Position numbers and translations under genes: made by a program. This document shows positions 60,557 to 64,000 of a stretch of 64,000 bases of DNA, one piece after another (position 1 is the first letter of the stretch; each line of letters begins with the position of its first letter). The stretch spans positions 62,001 to 126,000 of the forward strand of contig JAJEFJ010000090.1 in assembly GCA_022820485.1 (NCBI GenBank), given 5' to 3'. Source of the DNA: Candidatus Latescibacterota bacterium (GTDB lineage: Bacteria > Latescibacterota > UBA2968 > UBA8231). Below the pieces are notes generated by a model, which did no database searches, was not told the DNA's origin, and worked only from the letters and a program-made list of their open reading frames with translations.

Positions 60557-60617
60557 TTCTATAGCTTAATACCTGCTATATTGCACCAAACCTATCTTCC
60601 GCAAACCGGAGCCGCCC

Positions 60618-61877
60618 ATGACATCCAACCCCGCTACCGTCCGCGAGCACGCGCGCTACGGGGCCGCGTCCCAGCAGGAATTCGACGACCCACTGCCGCA
60701 GCCCTTTCCCCGCGAGATCGGCCCGCGAGCCATGGAGTACCTAGCCGAGGTCGTCGATTCCGGTCTCACCTGCAACATGGTGGGCCGGTTCGAGCAAGCC
60801 TTCGCCGAGGCCCACGGCGTCGCACACTGCATCGCCACGCCAGGATGCACGCCAGCCCTCGCCGTACTAGCCGCAGCCTTCGGCTTTGAGCCCGGCGACG
60901 AAATCGTAGTCAGCTCGGTCAGCGACTACGGCACTGTGCAGGGCCTGATCAGCGCCAGCTACATCCCCGTGTTCGCCGACGCCGCACCCGGCACCATCAA
61001 CGTCAGTGCCGAGACCATTGAGGCTTGCATTTCCGAGCGCACGCGGGCGATCCTCGTCGTGCATCTGACCGGCCTGATCTGCGACATGGACGCCATCAAC
61101 GAAATCGCCGTGCGCCACGGCCTAGTAGTCTATGAGGACGCCTGCCAAGCGGTCTTTGGTCGCTACAAGGGCCGCTACGCCGGCACCCTATCGACAGCGG
61201 GGGCCTTTTCCTTTGACGCGGAGAAAACCATGGGCTCCGACGTGGGCGGCTGCATCCTCACCAACGACGACGAGCTGGCCGAGCGTGCGCGCTTTGTCGG
61301 CCAAAGTCGCGGCGGGGAAATGGTCGAACACTTCGGGCGCGTGCACACGGTCAACGGCTTTGCCCATCGCATGACCCAGTCCACCGCAGCGATCTGTCTA
61401 GCCCAGCTAGAGATCATCCAGCCGCAGGTAGAGAAGCGCGATCGCATGATCCGTCTGCTGAGCGCGCTTCTCGATGAAATTCCTGGCGTCTCGGCATTGC
61501 CGATCCCACCGGAGACCGAGGTCTATTCCTGCTGGATGGCGGGGTTCACCATCGACCTAGAGCAGTTCCGGTGCGACGCCGAGGAGTTCGGCGCGCAGGT
61601 AGCCGCCGCTGGCATCTTAGGAGCGAGTCAAGCGCGCTACTATCTGCTGCCAGCGGCCCTGCCCTACCTCACCGAGGCTGCCGAGCGACAGCGCTTCCCG
61701 TATTCGCAACCACCGGCGTCGCGCACCTACCGCTACGACGCAACGTGCTGTCCAAACGCGCACGAGCTGCTGGAGCGCTTCATCCGCTGGAGCACCTTCT
61801 GCGATAAGTACGAGCCCCACCACTGCGAGCAGGTGGCCGCGATCGTGCGCCGCGTTGCCGACGAGTACCGACGATGA
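60618..61877 (+). CDS. DegT/DnrJ/EryC1/StrS family PLP aminotransferase
   Basis: A 419-residue fold-type I PLP enzyme. CIATPGCTPALAVLAAAFG (about 74-92) and VYEDACQAVFGRYKG (the D-A-C-Q block, Asp binding the PLP ring) precede Lys203 in FSFDAEKTMGSDVGG, the Schiff-base lysine. The usual HPNK motif has become DAEK. YRYDATCCPNAHELLERFIRWS at the C-terminus is typical. Family members transaminate nucleotide sugars or cyclitols. The ATG at 60618 is preceded by GGAG. It overlaps the next gene by ATGA and leads a three-gene coupled unit. Confidence 0.88.
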   Translation: MTSNPATVREHARYGAASQQEFDDPLPQPFPREIGPRAMEYLAEVVDSGLTCNMVGRFEQAFAEAHGVAHCIATPGCTPALAVLAAAFGFEPGDEIVVSSVSDYGTVQGLISASYIPVFADAAPGTINVSAETIEACISERTRAILVVHLTGLICDMDAINEIAVRHGLVVYEDACQAVFGRYKGRYAGTLSTAGAFSFDAEKTMGSDVGGCILTNDDELAERARFVGQSRGGEMVEHFGRVHTVNGFAHRMTQSTAAICLAQLEIIQPQVEKRDRMIRLLSALLDEIPGVSALPIPPETEVYSCWMAGFTIDLEQFRCDAEEFGAQVAAAGILGASQARYYLLPAALPYLTEAAERQRFPYSQPPASRTYRYDATCCPNAHELLERFIRWSTFCDKYEPHHCEQVAAIVRRVADEYRR

Positions 61878-62650
61878 CAGAGAACGCGCTACAACTCGAC
61901 GCCCGTTACTACCGGGCCTTGCCGATTGACTGTCCTGGATACGAACAGGTCACCCTGTCGCTGCCAGTGGACAAGACAGCCCTAGTGGGCATGCACTGCT
62001 GGAACATCGGCTGCCCCGACGGGCCGCCCGTGGACGTCAACTACTGCGTCGGCATGGGTTGGCCCCAGTCAACGCAGGAGGCCGGGCGCATCATGGCCGA
62101 GGTCATCCGCCCGGCCATGGACGCGGCCCGCGCCATTGGGATGCCGGTCTGCCACGTCGAGATGGACTGGATGGACCATCAGTATCCCCACATTGAGTCG
62201 CGGCGCTCAGGAGAGTCGGGATCCTTGCATCCACACCAACAGGAGATGCTCGAACGGGCCCACGGCGTCGGCTATATGGAGCGTTCGCCGCTAGCGCAGA
62301 TGCGGCGCGCCGAAATCGTCTCCCCGGTCGGAGACGAGCCCCTCTTTTTCTACTCCGACGTGCTAGACGAATACCTGCGCAGTCGCGGCGTGGATACGCT
62401 CATCTATATGGGATTCGCAGCCGACATGTGCCTGCTCGGTGCCGAGGGGGGAGCGCGGCCCATGCTGGCGCGCGGCTATCGCTGCGTGGTTATCCGCGAT
62501 GCGACCGTTGGGGTAGAGACGCCAGAATCGTTCCCCCAGCGGTTATCGACCAACTACGCCCTCCACATCTTCGAGTGGACCTTGGGCTTCGGCTGCACCT
62601 TCGCGCAATTCCAACAGGCCATCGATCAGATGAAAGGTGAACAGCCATGA
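61874..62650 (+). CDS. Isochorismatase-fold protein with altered catalytic Asp and Lys
   Basis: A 258-residue cysteine-hydrolase-fold protein. GFAADMCLLGAEGGARPM holds the nucleophile Cys186, and MLARGYRCVVIRDATVGVE is the usual last strand. At the position of the catalytic Asp in A-L-x-V-I-D-x-Q it reads ALVGMHCWN (His41). At the catalytic Lys position, IVSPVGDEPLFFYSDVLDEY has no Lys. Two of three catalytic residues thus look replaced, so it may have other chemistry or be a non-catalytic partner. The gene overlaps both neighbours by four bases, strongly tying it to the DegT and deacetylase proteins. Confidence 0.8.
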   Translation: MTENALQLDARYYRALPIDCPGYEQVTLSLPVDKTALVGMHCWNIGCPDGPPVDVNYCVGMGWPQSTQEAGRIMAEVIRPAMDAARAIGMPVCHVEMDWMDHQYPHIESRRSGESGSLHPHQQEMLERAHGVGYMERSPLAQMRRAEIVSPVGDEPLFFYSDVLDEYLRSRGVDTLIYMGFAADMCLLGAEGGARPMLARGYRCVVIRDATVGVETPESFPQRLSTNYALHIFEWTLGFGCTFAQFQQAIDQMKGEQP

Positions 62651-63651
62651 GCTTGAGCATCTGTCCGTGGAAGTACGGCAAGCGTTGGGTTTACTCCATC
62701 ACTTACGACGAGGCCCTAGCCGACCTGCACCGCTTCGCCATCCCCATGCACGAGGAGTACAGCATCCCCGGCCACGTGGAATTGCTCGTCGGCCAGATGG
62801 GCGAGATCCGCAAAGCCGGCAACTCCAGCTACAACGGCTATCGCCACATGAACGCGGACGAGTTACGCGACCTGCTCGCCCGCGGCTGGGGCGTGGGCAA
62901 CCACTCGTGGACTCACGAAATCATCACGCCGGAAATGGTGGACCAGGAAATCGGCCACGCCAAGCAAGTGCTGGAGGAAGCCCTCGGCGAACCGATAATC
63001 CTCTACTGCTCGCCCGGCAACAACACAAACATGGCCGACCACATCCTCGCAGCTTGCCGCCGCTACGGCTACCTAGGTGCCATGAGCCTAACGGACGCGC
63101 TCAACCGGCCCGAGGACGAGCTGTTCTGGATCAACCGCACGGCGCTGCACGACCACTACTACGAGCCGTTCTACAGCGCCTACGACCCGTACCGCAACAT
63201 CCGCCAAGCCCAAGCCGTGCAGGGCTGGCTCATCGACTATTGCCACTGTCCGCTGGAAACGGCCGTGCATCCCAACAAGGACTGCTCCGAGGCCCAGCTA
63301 CGGCAGCGATTTGAGACAGTGCTGTCCGAGGGGGGCGATGCGGTCTGGTGCGCAGTGCCCGAGGAGGCGCTCAGCTACCATCTGATGCGGCGTCACGCCC
63401 AGATCGAAACCATGGACGGCAATGACGAAACTCAGCGCTTTCGCATCGGCCTGCCGGAACTGCCCGAACAGGTGCCGTACCGCAGCCTGACGCTGGAAGC
63501 CAGCGTACCAGCAGCTTGGTGCCGCGACCCCCGCGTAGTAGTAGACGGTCGAGAACTAGCGGCAGAACTCGTGCGGCCCGGCGTGCTGCGAGTGACGACG
63601 CCGGTGCGCGACGGAACTCAGGTCGAGGTTCGGGCCACGCCGCGCCCTTGA
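62647..63651 (+). CDS. Polysaccharide deacetylase (NodB) family protein
   Basis: A 334-residue protein with a NodB-type barrel. SITYDEAL carries Asp21 at the position of the catalytic base/metal Asp (T-F-D-D in classic members; here TYDE). NHSWTH supplies metal ligands His86 and His90. ILYCSPGNNTNM and YLGAMSLTDALN follow. A C-terminal beta domain (about 265-334: YRSLTLEASVPAAWC, VRDGTQVEVRATP) is likely ligand-binding. No signal peptide, so it probably acts on a cytoplasmic amide. It ends the overlapping trio. GHVELLVGQMGEIRKAG is a loop not usual in peptidoglycan deacetylases. Confidence 0.82.
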   Translation: MSLSICPWKYGKRWVYSITYDEALADLHRFAIPMHEEYSIPGHVELLVGQMGEIRKAGNSSYNGYRHMNADELRDLLARGWGVGNHSWTHEIITPEMVDQEIGHAKQVLEEALGEPIILYCSPGNNTNMADHILAACRRYGYLGAMSLTDALNRPEDELFWINRTALHDHYYEPFYSAYDPYRNIRQAQAVQGWLIDYCHCPLETAVHPNKDCSEAQLRQRFETVLSEGGDAVWCAVPEEALSYHLMRRHAQIETMDGNDETQRFRIGLPELPEQVPYRSLTLEASVPAAWCRDPRVVVDGRELAAELVRPGVLRVTTPVRDGTQVEVRATPRP

Positions 63652-63790
63652 CCGATTTCTCTACTCTCCGTGCGTACCTGCGCCATCCTTCCACCGCGTA
63701 GTCCGCCGCATATAGGTATCTGACCGCTCGTTGCGATTGCGACTGTGCTACCAAGAGACGTACCTTCACTTTCTAATAACATAACATCGT

Positions 63791-63813
63791 TATCCGAACT
63801 AACTATTCGGATA
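63791..63813. promoter_or_regulatory. Inverted repeat TATCCGAA-N7-TTCGGATA upstream of the thioredoxin-like gene
   Basis: Perfect 8-base arms (63791-63798 and 63806-63813) lie in an A/T-rich stretch 43 bases before the ATG at 63856. This fits an operator overlapping a promoter. The roughly 200 bases between 63652 and 63855 contain nothing else I can support. Confidence 0.4.
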
Positions 63814-63855
63814 TAAGCAGTTAACTGAAAGCAGCAAAAAAGAAAGGGATTCAGA

Positions 63856-64000
63856 ATGGGTTACCCCGCAATTGACCAACCGGCCCCCGCGATCGAGGTC
63901 AGTGAATGGATTAGCGGTAAGCCACAAGGGGAAAATGGATTTTCTGGCAAGAATGTAATCCTTGAGTTCTGGGGTACTCATTGTGGACCGTGTATCGCCG
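63856..64000 (+). CDS. TlpA/thioredoxin-like protein, N-terminal part (cut by window edge)
   Basis: From ATG 63856 an open frame runs off the window. It reads MGYPAIDQPAPAIEVSEWI, then NVILEFWGTHCGPCIA, with a C-G-P-C active site at about residues 43-46 preceded by the W-G-x-x strand. This is the thioredoxin fold of TlpA/ResA-type redox proteins. No signal peptide is visible, which is unusual for periplasmic TlpA and may mean a cytoplasmic peroxiredoxin-like or thioredoxin-like protein. AGAAAGGGA is the ribosome site. The absence of a stop inside the window is why only about 48 codons can be described. Confidence 0.75.
   Translation, partial: MGYPAIDQPAPAIEVSEWISGKPQGENGFSGKNVILEFWGTHCGPCIA

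Overview
The window looks like a chromosomal segment of a GC-rich, uncultivated Gram-negative bacterium. A TonB-dependent receptor, a lipoprotein with a lipobox and a secreted VIT/VWA protein with a FlgD-like C-terminal tail point to an outer membrane and an FCB-type lineage. The mix of four phytanoyl-CoA dioxygenase (PhyH) family proteins, three sulfatase-fold enzymes, three Gfo/Idh/MocA oxidoreductases and many small accessory genes resembles Latescibacterota or Poribacteria genomes. That placement is inference from gene content only; there is no rRNA or marker gene here. I see no tRNA, rRNA, CRISPR array, transposase or prophage. | Layout: 1-4143 carries the methylcitrate genes prpB (cut by the window edge) and prpC, a convergent DUF4416 gene, and a D-threonine aldolase-like/RraA-like pair. 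A canonical sulfatase follows on the minus strand. 5820-12308 is a defence region: an unknown gene plus a HEPN protein, then a compact block with an MmeI-like single-chain restriction-modification enzyme, a nucleoside-2-deoxyribosyltransferase-like effector, an AAA ATPase and a DUF4276 gene broken by a one-base frameshift. This block is bracketed by a 60-base direct repeat of the start of the next gene, a beta-propeller glycosidase-like gene, which marks the probable insertion point. 13309-20527 holds a MATE exporter, an oxidoreductase, an A/T-richer run of small accessory genes (Nudix, methyltransferase, GFA, ART-like), an amidohydrolase, a methyltransferase and a 2-hydroxyacid dehydrogenase. 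| 20695-25036 has an MNT nucleotidyltransferase with a decayed partner, an FG-GAP-like protein, a cysteine-less sulfatase-fold enzyme and a repeat lipoprotein. 25033-29924 is a divergent catabolic locus: a DapA-family aldolase/lyase and a ribose-type ABC importer on the minus strand, an oxidoreductase on the plus strand. 29955-36787 contains two PhyH proteins, a palindromic repeat pair and a translationally coupled minus-strand operon (ABC-F, Rid protein, oxidoreductase, membrane-anchored PQQ-type propeller). 36883-42321 has a PhyH gene followed by the run Mrr endonuclease, DUF167, MlrC-type metallopeptidase, CoA-type Nudix and a TIM-barrel protein. | 42367-55566 carries a Fic AMPylase behind a long palindrome, a medium-chain dehydrogenase, a ThuA remnant, an orphan HigA-type antitoxin, a TonB receptor, an AAA_14/DUF4143 ATPase, a Kelch protein, the VIT/VWA protein, a sulfatase and a DCC thiol oxidoreductase. 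55724-58649 is an A/T-richer accessory cluster (toxin-antitoxin, DUF3841, two methyltransferases). 58713-63651 has a PhyH, an APH-fold kinase and three overlapping genes (DegT aminotransferase, isochorismatase-fold protein lacking two catalytic residues, polysaccharide deacetylase) that look like one undescribed pathway. A TlpA/thioredoxin-like gene runs off the right edge. | Most genes are catabolic or scavenging functions for sugars, sugar acids and sulfated or methylated organics, interrupted by defence and toxin-antitoxin islands. Gene packing is extreme: several convergent pairs share stop codons and many co-directional pairs overlap by ATGA.
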